NCBI RefSeq assembly: GCF_002925845.1
Contig: NZ_PDNI01000018.1
Span: 1-64,000 of the forward strand
From: Roseovarius nitratireducens
GTDB taxonomy: Bacteria > Pseudomonadota > Alphaproteobacteria > Rhodobacterales > Rhodobacteraceae
Direction of reading: 5' to 3'
DNA length: 64,000 nucleotides
Both the position numbers and the translations under genes were made by a program. The notes under the pieces are model-generated. The model was not told the DNA's origin and searched no databases. It saw only the letters and a program-made list of their open reading frames with translations. This document shows positions 33,581 through 42,499 of the stretch, one piece after another (the stretch's first letter is position 1; each line of letters starts with the position of its first letter).

Positions 33581-34459
33581 ATGCCGCTCGATGCACCGCA
33601 GACAAGTTCCATGTCCCGCACCGCGATGAAGGCGGAGATGCTGGACGCAGAAACCGAACTCGCGCTTGCCTATGCGTGGCGCGACCATCGCGACGAGCAG
33701 GCGCTGCATCGGCTCATCAACGCCTATATGCGGCTGGCGATCTCGATGGCATCGAAGTTCCGCCGCTACGGGGCGCCGATGAACGACCTGATCCAAGAGG
33801 CGGGGCTGGGCCTGATGAAGGCTGCCGACAAGTTCGACCCCGATCGCGGCGTGCGGTTCTCGACCTATGCCGTGTGGTGGATCAAGGCCAGCATCCAGGA
33901 TTACGTGATGCGCAACTGGTCGATGGTGCGCACCGGCTCGACCTCCAGCCAGAAATCGCTGTTCTTCAACATGCGCCGCGTGCAGGCGCGGCTTGAGCGT
34001 GAGGCGATGGCCAATGGCGAGGAGCTTGACGGCTACCAGCTGCGCGAGATGATCGCGCACGAGGTGGGCGTGCCGCTTCGGGACGTGGAGATGATGGAGG
34101 GGCGGTTGTCGGGCTCCGACTTCTCGCTCAACGCCACGCAATCCACCGAGGAAGACGGGCGCGAGTGGATCGACACGATCGAGGACGAGGGCGCGCGCGG
34201 CGATGTGGGTGTCGAGCACGATCTCGACATGGGCGCGCTGCGTGGCTGGCTCGCCGAGGCGATGACCCACCTGAGCGAGCGCGAAAGTTTAATCGTGCGC
34301 GAGCGCAAACTGCGCGAGGCGCCCCGCACGCTCGAAAGCCTGGGCGAGGAGCTCAACCTAAGCAAGGAGCGGGTGCGACAGATCGAGGCGGCGGCGTTCC
34401 AGAAAATGCGCCGCTATCTTGAAAGACACGCCGGCGAGGTGCAGAACCTGCTCGCATGA
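33581..34459 (+). CDS. rpoH: Heat-shock/oxidative-stress sigma factor, RpoHII type
   Basis: A 292-residue sigma-32 family factor. Region 2 (NAYMRLAISMASKFRRYGAPMNDLIQEAGLGLMKAADKFDPDRGVRFSTYAVWWIKASIQDYVMRNWS) is intact, the RpoH box reads QKSLFFNMRR, and the region 4 helix-turn-helix is LESLGEELNLSKERVRQIE. Its opening and region 1 match the RpoHII branch of Rhodobacterales rather than RpoHI. In Rhodobacter RpoHII is induced through RpoE by singlet oxygen. The start at 33581 follows GGGGGA; codon 11 is an alternative. It is coupled by ATGA to the ChaN-like gene. Confidence 0.92.
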   Translation: MPLDAPQTSSMSRTAMKAEMLDAETELALAYAWRDHRDEQALHRLINAYMRLAISMASKFRRYGAPMNDLIQEAGLGLMKAADKFDPDRGVRFSTYAVWWIKASIQDYVMRNWSMVRTGSTSSQKSLFFNMRRVQARLEREAMANGEELDGYQLREMIAHEVGVPLRDVEMMEGRLSGSDFSLNATQSTEEDGREWIDTIEDEGARGDVGVEHDLDMGALRGWLAEAMTHLSERESLIVRERKLREAPRTLESLGEELNLSKERVRQIEAAAFQKMRRYLERHAGEVQNLLA

Positions 34460-35226
34460 GCCTGCGCCTTGCCCTCGCGTTTGTCCTGAGCCTGGTTGCC
34501 CTACCGGTGGCGGCACAGGACGTTGTGGTCCTCGGCGAGGTGCATGACAACCCCGCCCACCACGCCGAACAGGCGCGTCGTGTGGCTGCGCTTGCGCCCC
34601 GCGCGCTCGTCTTCGAGATGCTGACGCCCGGGCAGGCGGCGCGCGTGACGCCCGCGTTGATTGCCGACGTGGACGCGATGGAAGAGGCGCTTGACTGGGC
34701 CGAGAGCGGCTGGCCGGATTTCTCGATGTATCACCCGATCTTTGCCGCCGCCCCCGAGGCCACCGTTTACGGCGCGCAGGTGCCGCGCGACGCGGCGCGG
34801 GACGTGTTCGAGGTCGGCGCGGCAGAGGCGTTTGGGCCGGAGGCCGCGGCCTATGGTCTGACCGAGCCGCTGTCTGATGCGGAGCAGGCGGGGCGCGAGA
34901 CGATGCAGAAGGAAGCCCATTGCAACGCCCTGCCCGAGGAGGTGCTGCCCGGCATGGTGGCGGTGCAGCGGCTGCGCGACGCGGTGCTGGCGCGCGCCGT
35001 GGTCCGGGCGATGGAAGAAACCGGCGGACCGGTGGCTGTCATCACCGGCAACGGCCATGCGCGGCGCGACCACGGCATGCCCGCCTATCTTGCCCGCGTC
35101 GCCCCCGATCTGACGGTATACGTGCTGGGCCAGACCGAGGACGGCGCGCCGCTTGCGAGCGGATTTGACGAGGTGATCTCGGCCCCGGCGGCGGCGCGCC
35201 CCGATCCCTGCGCCGCCTTGCGTTGA
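34456..35226 (+). CDS. ChaN-like secreted (haem-binding type) protein
   Basis: A 256-residue exported protein. MSLRLALAFVLSLVALPVAAQ is a signal peptide, without a lipobox Cys. The mature part opens VVVLGEVHDNPAHHAEQ, the ChaN/EreA-like motif, and contains MYHPIFAAAP and VITGNGHARRDHGMPAYL. ChaN homologues bind haem at the outer membrane in some bacteria and resemble Tiki-type metalloproteases. The four-base overlap with rpoHII suggests co-expression under stress. The function is inferred from family only. Confidence 0.8.
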   Translation: MSLRLALAFVLSLVALPVAAQDVVVLGEVHDNPAHHAEQARRVAALAPRALVFEMLTPGQAARVTPALIADVDAMEEALDWAESGWPDFSMYHPIFAAAPEATVYGAQVPRDAARDVFEVGAAEAFGPEAAAYGLTEPLSDAEQAGRETMQKEAHCNALPEEVLPGMVAVQRLRDAVLARAVVRAMEETGGPVAVITGNGHARRDHGMPAYLARVAPDLTVYVLGQTEDGAPLASGFDEVISAPAAARPDPCAALR

Positions 35227-35294
35227 GCCGCGCGACCTTGCACCGCCCTGCGCCGCGCCATACTGTCGGCTCCGAATTGGCGGGAGACACGGCC

Positions 35295-36488
35295 ATGCTG
35301 GCCTCACGGCGCATTCTTCTGATCGTCGGCGGCGGGATCGCCGCCTACAAGGCGCTCGACCTCATCCGGCGGCTGCGCGAGCGCGGGGCGGAGGTGGTAC
35401 CGGTCCTGACGCGGGGCGGGGCGGAATTCGTCACGCCGCTGTCGGTTTCGGCGCTGGCGGGGCGCAAGGTGTTCTCGGATCTGTTCGACCTGACCGACGA
35501 GGCCGAGATGGGGCATATCGAGCTCAGCCGGTCCGCCGACCTGATCGTGGTGGCCCCTGCCACGGCCGACCTGATGGCGAAGATGGCGCATGGCCACGCC
35601 GATGACCTGGCCTCGACGCTGCTGCTGGCCACCGACACGCCCGTGCTGCTGGCGCCCGCGATGAACGTGCGCATGTGGCAGCATCCCGCGACGCAGCGCA
35701 ATATCGCGACGCTCAAGGCCGACGGGATCGGATTTGTCGGCCCGGACGTGGGCGACATGGCGTGTGGAGAGCACGGGCCGGGCCGCTTGGCCGAGGTGCC
35801 GCAGATCGTGGACGCGATCGGGGCGGCGTTGGCCGATGGGCCGCTCGCGGGCCGCCGCGTGCTGTTGACCTCGGGGCCGACGCACGAGCCCATCGACCCG
35901 GTGCGCTATATCGCCAACCGATCCTCCGGCGCGCAAGGTGCCGCGATTGCGCGGGAATTGGCCGCGCTCGGGGCCGAGGTGGTGTTTGTCACTGGCCCCG
36001 CCACGGTGCCGCCGCCCGGTGGGGTCGAGGTGATTCGGGTGGAGACCGCACAGGAGATGCTGGCGGCGGTGGAGGGCGCGCTGCCCGCCGATGCCGCGAT
36101 CTTTGCCGCCGCGGTGGCCGACTGGCGCGTGGTGGGGGCAAGCACCCGCAAGATCAAGAAGGGGGCAGGTGGTACCCCGGCGCTGGAGTTTGCCGAGAAT
36201 CCCGACATCCTCGCGACGGTGAGCGCGATGGAGGCCGGGCGCCCGCGTCTCGTCGTGGGCTTTGCCGCCGAGACCTGTGACGTGATCGGCCACGCCACCG
36301 CCAAGCGTGCGCGCAAGGGCTGTGACTGGATCGTTGCCAACGATGTGAGCCACGCTACCGGGATCATGGGCGGAACCGAGAATGCCGTTACGCTCATCAC
36401 CGGGGACGGTGAGGAAGAGTGGCCGCGCATGGGCAAGCGCGAGGTGGCACGCAAGCTGGCCGAGCGGGTCGCGCGGGCGCTGGCCTGA
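35295..36488 (+). CDS. coaBC: Phosphopantothenoylcysteine decarboxylase / phosphopantothenate-cysteine ligase
   Basis: A 397-residue bifunctional enzyme making 4'-phosphopantetheine for coenzyme A. The N-terminal flavoprotein CoaC domain ([23 protein letters not shown]) has [11 protein letters not shown] and the active Cys in [10 protein letters not shown]. The CoaB ligase domain starts at [27 protein letters not shown] and includes KIKKGAG. I set the start at ATG 35295 after GGGAG. A 37-base gap separates it from dut in the same orientation, the usual coaBC-dut pairing. Confidence 0.96.
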   Translation: MLASRRILLIVGGGIAAYKALDLIRRLRERGAEVVPVLTRGGAEFVTPLSVSALAGRKVFSDLFDLTDEAEMGHIELSRSADLIVVAPATADLMAKMAHGHADDLASTLLLATDTPVLLAPAMNVRMWQHPATQRNIATLKADGIGFVGPDVGDMACGEHGPGRLAEVPQIVDAIGAALADGPLAGRRVLLTSGPTHEPIDPVRYIANRSSGAQGAAIARELAALGAEVVFVTGPATVPPPGGVEVIRVETAQEMLAAVEGALPADAAIFAAAVADWRVVGASTRKIKKGAGGTPALEFAENPDILATVSAMEAGRPRLVVGFAAETCDVIGHATAKRARKGCDWIVANDVSHATGIMGGTENAVTLITGDGEEEWPRMGKREVARKLAERVARALA

Positions 36489-36525
36489 GGAACCTGGATA
36501 TTTCTGGCAAGATGAAGAGGGACGC

Positions 36526-36981
36526 ATGCTGATCGTCGCGTTTCAATGGGAGGAGGGGGCGGACCGCGCGCTGGGCCTGCCCGCCTATGAGACGGCGGGG
36601 GCGGCGGGGGCCGATCTGCGCGCGAATTTCCCCGACCGCGGTGCGGTGACACTGGCACCGGGCGCGCGGGCGCTGGTGCCCACGGGGCTACGGTTGGCGG
36701 TGCCCGCGGGATACGAGGTGCAGTTGCGGCCGCGCTCGGGGCTGGCGCTGAAACACGGGATCACCCTGCCCAACAGCCCCGGAACCATCGACAGCGATTA
36801 TCGCGGGCCGCTGGGGGTGATCGTGATGAATGCCGGGACCGAGCCGTTCGAGATCACCCACGGCGCGCGGATCGCGCAGATGGTGGTGGCCCCGGTGGCG
36901 CGCGCGCGGTTCGAGATGGTGGAGCGCCTTGACGACACCGCGCGCGGCGCGGGCGGCTTTGGCTCGACGGGCGTGGGCTGA
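36526..36981 (+). CDS. dut: Deoxyuridine 5'-triphosphate nucleotidohydrolase
   Basis: A 151-residue trimeric dUTPase. The five family motifs are present: AGADLRA (1), [11 protein letters not shown] (2), [13 protein letters not shown] (3, uridine-binding and catalytic Asp/Tyr), [10 protein letters not shown] (4) and the C-terminal [10 protein letters not shown] (5). GAAGAGG precedes ATG 36526. Its stop overlaps the next start by one base (TGATG). Confidence 0.97.
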   Translation: MLIVAFQWEEGADRALGLPAYETAGAAGADLRANFPDRGAVTLAPGARALVPTGLRLAVPAGYEVQLRPRSGLALKHGITLPNSPGTIDSDYRGPLGVIVMNAGTEPFEITHGARIAQMVVAPVARARFEMVERLDDTARGAGGFGSTGVG

Positions 36982-38057
36982 TGCTTCTGGTTCTGGTCAT
37001 GGCCGCCGCCCTGTGGGGGATCGGCGCGGCGATTGGCACGCCCCGGCGGCTACGCTGGGGGATGATCGCGGGGTTGTGGGCTGCCGTCACACTGGCGCAT
37101 CTGGTCTTGCCTTTGGGTCATCCCATTCGGGCCGCGACCGGCGAGAGCGCGGCGCTGTGGCTGATGATCGGCGGCGCGGCGGCGCTGGTGCAGGTCTATC
37201 GGGTGGGGCTTGGGCGATTGCGCGCGCGCGCCGGCGCGCGCGAGGCCAAGGCGGCGGAGACGGGCCCCGCGCCGCTCTTCTCCGAGGCCGAGCTCGACCG
37301 TTATGCCCGCCACATCGTGCTGCGCGAACTGGGTGGGCCGGGGCAGAAGGCGCTCAAGCAGGCGCGCGTTCTGGTGATCGGCGCGGGGGGGCTTGGATCG
37401 CCCGCGCTCTTGTATCTGGCCGCCGCCGGCGTTGGCACGATTGGCGTGATCGACGATGACGAAGTGGACAATTCCAACCTGCAACGACAGGTTATCCACC
37501 GTGATGCCGATATTGGTTTACCAAAAGTGCAATCGGCCATGCGAGCGATGCAGGAGCAGAACCCCAATGTCGTGGTGCGCCCCTACCAGCGGCGGCTGAG
37601 CGCTGAGATCGCTGCCGATCTCTTTGCCGATTACGATCTGATCCTCGACGGCACCGACAATTTCGACACCCGCTACCTCGCAAATGCCACTGCAACTTTG
37701 CATGGGAAGCCGTTGATTTCCGGGGCCCTGTCCCAATGGGAGGGGCAATTGAGCGTGTTCGATCCCGCCCATGGTACGCCCTGCTACGAGTGCATCTTTC
37801 CCGAGGCGCCGGCGCCGGGGCTTGCGCCCTCCTGCGCCGAGGCGGGCGTGCTCGGACCGCTGCCCGGTGTGGTGGGGGCAATGATGGCCGTCGAGGCGGT
37901 GAAGATCATCACCGGCGCGGGCGCGCCGCTCAGGGGCGAGATGCTGATCTACGACGCGCTCTATGGCGAAAGCCGCAAGATCGCGCTCAACCGCCGCGCC
38001 GATTGCCCGGTCTGTGGCAACCAAGGAGACGAAGATGACCAACCCGCTGCTGGCTGA
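36981..38057 (+). CDS. MoeB/ThiF-family sulphur-carrier adenylyltransferase with membrane N-terminus
   Basis: A 358-residue E1-like enzyme. Residues 1-75 contain two to three hydrophobic segments (LLVLVMAAALWGIGAAIG, MIAGLWAAVTLAHLVL, AALWLMIGGAAALVQV), which standard MoeB/ThiF proteins lack. The catalytic domain begins about residue 100 (LDRYARHIVLRELGGPGQ) and has the ATP loop GAGGLGSP, DDDEVDNSNLQRQ, the catalytic-type Cys in APSCAEAGVLGP and the zinc pairs CYEC and CPVC. It activates a small sulphur carrier for molybdopterin, thiamine or similar. It overlaps the next gene by 23 bases. Confidence 0.87.
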   Translation: MLLVLVMAAALWGIGAAIGTPRRLRWGMIAGLWAAVTLAHLVLPLGHPIRAATGESAALWLMIGGAAALVQVYRVGLGRLRARAGAREAKAAETGPAPLFSEAELDRYARHIVLRELGGPGQKALKQARVLVIGAGGLGSPALLYLAAAGVGTIGVIDDDEVDNSNLQRQVIHRDADIGLPKVQSAMRAMQEQNPNVVVRPYQRRLSAEIAADLFADYDLILDGTDNFDTRYLANATATLHGKPLISGALSQWEGQLSVFDPAHGTPCYECIFPEAPAPGLAPSCAEAGVLGPLPGVVGAMMAVEAVKIITGAGAPLRGEMLIYDALYGESRKIALNRRADCPVCGNQGDEDDQPAAG

Positions 38058-40047
38058 GTGGGCCACGCCCTTTGCCCTCGCGCCGTTCGACGAGATCGCG
38101 GACGCGGATTTCGCGCCTGCCTTCGAGGCTGCGCTGACCGAGGCGCGGGCCGAGATCGCGGCGATCGCCGGCAATCCAGAGCCGCCCAGTTTTGCCAACA
38201 CGATTCAAGCGCTGGAATTCTCCGGTCGTACGCTTGACCGGGTGCTGTCGGTATTTTTCACCGTGGCCGGGGCCGACAGCAATCCGGCGCGGCAGGGCCT
38301 GCAGCGCGATTTCGCGCCGAGGCTGGCGGCGTGGTCTTCGGAGCTATACGGTAACAAGACGCTTTTCACCCGGATCGAGGCGCTGTGGCAGGCGCGCGAC
38401 ACGCTCGGGCTCGCCCCAGAGGAGGCGCGGCTGTTGCTGCTGACGCGCCGGGCCTTCGTGCGGGCCGGGGCGGCGCTCACCGGCGAGGCGGAGGCGCGGA
38501 TGCGTGCGATCATGGCGCGGCTCGCCGAATTGGGCACGGCGTTCACGCAGAACCTGCTCGCCGACGAGGCAGGCTGGCGAATGGAACTGGGCGAGGGCGA
38601 CCTTGACGGGCTACCGGATTTCGTCGTGGCGAATGCGCGGGCGGCGGGGCGTGAGGCGGGGCTCTCGGGACCGGTGATTACCCTGTCACGCTCGCTCATC
38701 GTGCCGTTCCTGCAATTCTCGAACCGCCGTGACCTGCGCCGCCGGGCCTTTGAGGCCTGGGCCGCGCGTGGGGCCGGGGGCGGCGACACCGACAACCGCG
38801 CGATCGCCGCCGAGATCCTCGCCTTGCGCCGTGAACGCGCGGCGCTCTTGGGCTACGACAGCTTCGCTTCCTACAAGCTCGAGACGCAGATGGCCGGGAC
38901 ACCGGAGGCCGTTCGCGACCTGCTGATGGCAGTCTGGGAGCCCGCGCGCGCGCAGGCCGCCCGCGATGCCGATGTTCTCACCGCGATGATGCGCGAAGAC
39001 GGGATCAACGGTGATCTGGAGCCGTGGGACTGGCGCCACTACGCCGAGAAGCGGCGGCAGGCGGAGCACGATCTGGACGAGGCGGCGGTCAAGCCGTACC
39101 TGTCGCTCGACGCGATGATTGCGGCGGCGTTCGACTGCGCGCACCGGCTTTTCGGTCTCGAATTTCGCCCGCTCGACGTGGCGCTCTATCACCCGGATTG
39201 CCGGGCGTGGGAGGTGACGCGGCAAGGCCGCCACGTCGCCGTCTTTATCGGCGATTATTTCGCCCGCGCGTCCAAGCGGTCGGGGGCGTGGTGCTCGGCC
39301 ATGCGCGGGCAGGCGAAACGGCCGCAAGTGCAAGGGCCGGTGGTCATCAACGTGTGCAATTTCGCCAAGGGCGATCCGGCGCTTCTGTCCTACGATGACG
39401 CGCGGACGCTGTTTCACGAATTTGGTCACGCGCTGCACCAGATGCTGTCGGATGTCACCTACGAGAGCCTGTCGGGCACCAACGTTGCGCGCGATTTCGT
39501 GGAATTGCCCAGCCAGCTTTTCGAGCATTGGCTGGAGGTGCCCGAGGTGCTCGACACCCACGCCCGCCACGTCGAGACCGGCGCGCCGATGCCGCGCGAC
39601 CTGCGCGACAAGGTGCTGGCGGCCGCCAATTTCGACATGGGGTTCCAGACCGTGGAATACGTGGCCTCGGCGCTGGTGGACCTCGCTTTTCACGAGGGCG
39701 TGCCGCCCGAGGACGTGATGGCGCGGCAGGCAGAGGTGCTGGCCGGGATCGGCATGCCGCGCGCCATTGCCATGCGCCACGCGACCCCGCATTTCGCGCA
39801 TGTGTTCAGCGGTGACGGCTATTCGAGCGGCTATTACAGCTACATGTGGTCCGAGGTGATGGATGCCGACGCCTTCGCCGCCTTCGAGGAGGCGGGCAGC
39901 GCGTTCGATGCCGAACAGGCGCAGGCGCTGGAACGTCATATCCTGTCGCGGGGCGGCTCGGAGGAGGCGGGCGCGCTCTACGAGGCGTTTCGCGGGCGGA
40001 TGCCCGGGGTGGCGGCGCTTCTGCGGGGGCGGGGCCTCGCGGCGTGA
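38035..40047 (+). CDS. M3-family oligopeptidase (Dcp/oligopeptidase A type)
   Basis: A 670-residue zinc metallopeptidase degrading short peptides. The zinc motif HEFGH is at residues 461-465 (LFHEFGHALHQMLSDV), followed by the downstream ligand Glu in DFVELPSQLFEHW. The C-terminal Tyr-rich HVFSGDGYSSGYYSYMWSEV forms the substrate site. No signal peptide, so it is cytoplasmic. ATG 38035 follows AAGGAGACG and overlaps the end of the MoeB-like gene, indicating co-transcription. Dcp and oligopeptidase A cannot be told apart here. Confidence 0.93.
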   Translation: MTNPLLAEWATPFALAPFDEIADADFAPAFEAALTEARAEIAAIAGNPEPPSFANTIQALEFSGRTLDRVLSVFFTVAGADSNPARQGLQRDFAPRLAAWSSELYGNKTLFTRIEALWQARDTLGLAPEEARLLLLTRRAFVRAGAALTGEAEARMRAIMARLAELGTAFTQNLLADEAGWRMELGEGDLDGLPDFVVANARAAGREAGLSGPVITLSRSLIVPFLQFSNRRDLRRRAFEAWAARGAGGGDTDNRAIAAEILALRRERAALLGYDSFASYKLETQMAGTPEAVRDLLMAVWEPARAQAARDADVLTAMMREDGINGDLEPWDWRHYAEKRRQAEHDLDEAAVKPYLSLDAMIAAAFDCAHRLFGLEFRPLDVALYHPDCRAWEVTRQGRHVAVFIGDYFARASKRSGAWCSAMRGQAKRPQVQGPVVINVCNFAKGDPALLSYDDARTLFHEFGHALHQMLSDVTYESLSGTNVARDFVELPSQLFEHWLEVPEVLDTHARHVETGAPMPRDLRDKVLAAANFDMGFQTVEYVASALVDLAFHEGVPPEDVMARQAEVLAGIGMPRAIAMRHATPHFAHVFSGDGYSSGYYSYMWSEVMDADAFAAFEEAGSAFDAEQAQALERHILSRGGSEEAGALYEAFRGRMPGVAALLRGRGLAA

Positions 40048-40060
40048 GAATTCCGGCGGG

Positions 40061-40105
40061 GCGAATCACTCTCTGTTGACTGATTCGCGGGATTTGCCCT
40101 ATATC
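40061..40105 (+). promoter_or_regulatory. Promoter with an inverted repeat over the -35 box
   Basis: TTGACT (40076-40081), an 18-base spacer and TATATC (40100-40105) form a near-consensus sigma-70 promoter. A perfect repeat, GCGAATCA at 40061-40068 and TGATTCGC at 40081-40088, flanks the -35 box and overlaps its end. The start would be near 40112, pointing away from the M3 gene that ends at 40047. Confidence 0.5.
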
Positions 40106-40111
40106 TGGGGG

Positions 40112-40190
40112 CGAGAGGTCGCGATGCGATCCACCGGGTAACGGCGGCAGGTATGGACGAGGGGCCGATTCAACGGCCCCCGTTCATTTT
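40112..40190 (+). ncRNA. Candidate small RNA ending in a terminator hairpin
   Basis: The predicted transcript from the promoter just upstream is about 75-80 bases and ends in GGGGCCG-ATTCAA-CGGCCCC (40161-40180) followed by CGTTCATTTT. It carries only a five-codon frame, MRSTG at 40124-40141, behind a GAGAGG-like site, so it could also be a leader peptide. No known RNA family was recognised. The next gene on the right is on the opposite strand, so this unit serves no visible downstream gene. Confidence 0.4.
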
Positions 40191-40201
40191 GGACAGGTGT
40201 C

Positions 40202-40645
40202 TCACGCGCGACCGTCCTTGGGCGAGCCCATCACGACATAGGATGTGATCGCGTTGACCTGCGGCAGCGTGCCGAGCACCTCGGTGTGAAAGCTCTTGTA
40301 GGCGGGCAGGTCGGCCACCTCGACGCGCAACAGGTATTCCACCGCGCCAGTGATATTGTGGCATTCCACCACCTCCGGCGCGCGGTCCATCGCCCGCTCG
40401 AATGCCTCCTGGCTGGCCTTGGTGTGGCTGCTCAGCCCGACGGTGACATAGGCGCTGAACCCCACCCCGAGCGCGGCCCGGTCGAGCACCGCGCGATAGC
40501 CCGCGATCACGCCGCGCCGTTCGAGTTCCTGCACCCGGCGCAGGCAGGCCGAGGGCGAGAGACCCACGCGGTCGGCCAGTTCGAGGTTGCTGACCCGCCC
40601 GTCCCGCGACAATTCACGCAATATACGTTCGTTTATATCGTCCAT
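40202..40645 (-). CDS. Lrp/AsnC-family transcriptional regulator
   Basis: A 147-residue regulator. The N-terminal helix-turn-helix is DDINERILRELSRDGRVSNLELADRVGLSPSACLRRVQELE. The C-terminal RAM domain binds amino acids (VGFSAYVTVGL, VECHNITGAVEYLLRVEVADLPAY). The start is likely ATG 40645; a second ATG at 40663 adds six residues, and neither has a good ribosome site. It is divergent from a LysE-family exporter, so it probably controls that gene in response to an amino acid. Confidence 0.92.
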   Translation of the reverse strand: MDDINERILRELSRDGRVSNLELADRVGLSPSACLRRVQELERRGVIAGYRAVLDRAALGVGFSAYVTVGLSSHTKASQEAFERAMDRAPEVVECHNITGAVEYLLRVEVADLPAYKSFHTEVLGTLPQVNAITSYVVMGSPKDGRA

Positions 40646-40653
40646 AAGAAGAA

Positions 40654-40715
40654 ATGATTGCATACATCATAAAAAATCACAATAAAACGCAATTCAAATG
40701 CGCCAATGATCGCAT
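40654..40715. promoter_or_regulatory. AT-rich divergent control region with 10-base direct repeats
   Basis: ATGATTGCAT at 40654-40663 and ATGATCGCAT at 40706-40715 differ by one base and are 52 bases apart, about five helical turns. The region between is markedly AT-rich, fitting Lrp-type wrapping between the regulator and exporter genes. Confidence 0.4.
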
Positions 40716-40727
40716 AAGGTTGCTCTC

Positions 40728-41333
40728 ATGACACTTGATCTTCTTGCCGCGCTCGCCACCTTTGCCCTCGTCACGGTCATCACGCCGGGGCCCAACAACC
40801 TGATGCTCATGGCGTCGGGGACGAATTTCGGCTTCGTGCGGACCATTCCGCACATGCTGGGGATTGGTCTGGGTTTTCCGCTCATGGTGGCCTGCGTGGG
40901 GCTGGGGGTGATGCAGGTCTTCGACCTCTGGCCGCTCAGCTACACCCTGCTCAAGACCGTGTCGGTGGCCTATCTGCTGTATCTCGCGTGGAGGATCGCC
41001 AACGCGGCACCACCCGCATCGGCGGACGGACCGGCGGAGGGCAGGCCGCTCACCTTTCTGCAATCGGCGGCGTTCCAATGGGTCAACCCAAAGGCGTGGA
41101 CCATGGCGCTCTCGGCGATCACACTCTACGCCACGGGCCGCGACCTGATGGCGGTGCTGTGGGTGGCGGGGGTCTACGTGGCCGTGTCGACGATCAGCAC
41201 GACAAGCTGGACGGTTCTGGGTCAGCAAGTCCGGCGGCTGCTGAAGAACCCGGCACGACTCAGGGTTTTCAACTGGGTGATGGCGTTGCTTCTGGTGGCA
41301 ACCCTTGTGCCGGTGCTGTGGCCGGTGGGCTGA
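40728..41333 (+). CDS. LysE/RhtB-family amino acid exporter
   Basis: A 201-residue inner-membrane exporter with about six spans. The N-terminal [25 protein letters not shown] is the family signature (PGPN), and [14 protein letters not shown] is the second conserved block. The typical length is 195-220. It is divergently transcribed from an Lrp-type regulator, a standard arrangement for export of an amino acid in excess. The substrate cannot be read from sequence. Confidence 0.92.
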   Translation: MTLDLLAALATFALVTVITPGPNNLMLMASGTNFGFVRTIPHMLGIGLGFPLMVACVGLGVMQVFDLWPLSYTLLKTVSVAYLLYLAWRIANAAPPASADGPAEGRPLTFLQSAAFQWVNPKAWTMALSAITLYATGRDLMAVLWVAGVYVAVSTISTTSWTVLGQQVRRLLKNPARLRVFNWVMALLLVATLVPVLWPVG

Positions 41334-41530
41334 GGGGGAGGCCCTTGGCCTTTTGCCACCGTTTGGGAGGGCCGCGCATTGGGACCAAGCTGTACGGGTC
41401 CGCTTCACGCCAGGAGCCGCCGATACTGCCCGCGCAGGCCCGCTATGAGCCCTTGCCCGCGCGGTTGCGATTGCAAATCCCGGCCAAGCCCGCCATATAC
41501 CCGGGCGGCAGACCGGAGGGCTTGAGCGCG

Positions 41531-42493
41531 ATGACCCATTACCTCGACTTCGAAAAACCCCTCGCCGAGATCGAGGGCAAGGCCGAAGAACTGCGTGCGC
41601 TCGCGCGCTCCAACGAGGAGATGGATGTCGAGGAAGAGGCCGGCGCGCTCGACCGCAAGGCGGCGGACATGCTGCGCGACCTCTACAAGTCGCTGACGCC
41701 GTGGCGCAAATGCCAGGTGGCGCGCCATCCCGAACGCCCGCATTGCCGCGACTATATCGCCGCTCTCTTTGCCGAGTACACGCCGCTGTCCGGGGACCGC
41801 GCCTTTGGCGAGGATGCCGCCGTCATGGGCGGGCTGGCGCGGCTGGGGGATCGCCCGGTCATGGTGATCGGCCACGAAAAGGGGCACGACACCCAGAGCC
41901 GCCTCGCCCGCAATTTCGGCATGGCCCGCCCCGAGGGCTATCGCAAGGCGGTGCGCCTGATGAAGATGGCCGACCGATTTGGCCTGCCGGTGGTCACGCT
42001 GGTGGACACGCCCGGCGCCTATCCCGGCAAGGGCGCCGAGGAGCGCGGGCAGTCCGAAGCCATCGCCCGCGCCACCGAGACCTGCCTGCAGATCGGTGTT
42101 CCGCTCGTCTCGGTCATCATCGGCGAGGGCGGATCGGGCGGCGCGGTGGCCTTTGCCAGCGCCAACCGCGTGGCGATGCTGGAACATTCGGTTTATTCGG
42201 TCATCAGCCCCGAGGGTTGTGCTTCGATCCTGTGGAAGGATGCCGAGAAGATGCGTGAGGCCGCAGAGGCGCTGCGCCTCACGGCGCAGAACCTTGCCAA
42301 GCTGGGCGTCGTGGATCGCATCATCCCCGAGCCGCTCGGCGGCGCGCATCGCGACCGAGAGGTCGCCATCGCGGCGGTCGGCACAGCGATCTCTGCGATG
42401 ATCGACGGGTTGGCGGCCAAGGATCGCGCCGCGCTCATCCGCGACCGGCGCGAGAAGTTTCTCAAGCTGGGGGCCAAGGGCCTCGCGGCCTGA
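41531..42493 (+). CDS. accA: Acetyl-CoA carboxylase carboxyltransferase subunit alpha
   Basis: The 320-residue alpha subunit, which makes malonyl-CoA for fatty acid synthesis together with Acc[25 protein letters not shown] is the family N-terminus, and the crotonase-type core has [21 protein letters not shown] and [25 protein letters not shown] lies ten bases before ATG 41531. A weak promoter (TTGCAA, 18 bases, ATATAC) ends at 41500. It ends six bases from the convergent antiporter gene with no visible terminator. Confidence 0.97.
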   Translation: MTHYLDFEKPLAEIEGKAEELRALARSNEEMDVEEEAGALDRKAADMLRDLYKSLTPWRKCQVARHPERPHCRDYIAALFAEYTPLSGDRAFGEDAAVMGGLARLGDRPVMVIGHEKGHDTQSRLARNFGMARPEGYRKAVRLMKMADRFGLPVVTLVDTPGAYPGKGAEERGQSEAIARATETCLQIGVPLVSVIIGEGGSGGAVAFASANRVAMLEHSVYSVISPEGCASILWKDAEKMREAAEALRLTAQNLAKLGVVDRIIPEPLGGAHRDREVAIAAVGTAISAMIDGLAAKDRAALIRDRREKFLKLGAKGLAA

Positions 42494-42499
42494 GCGGGA

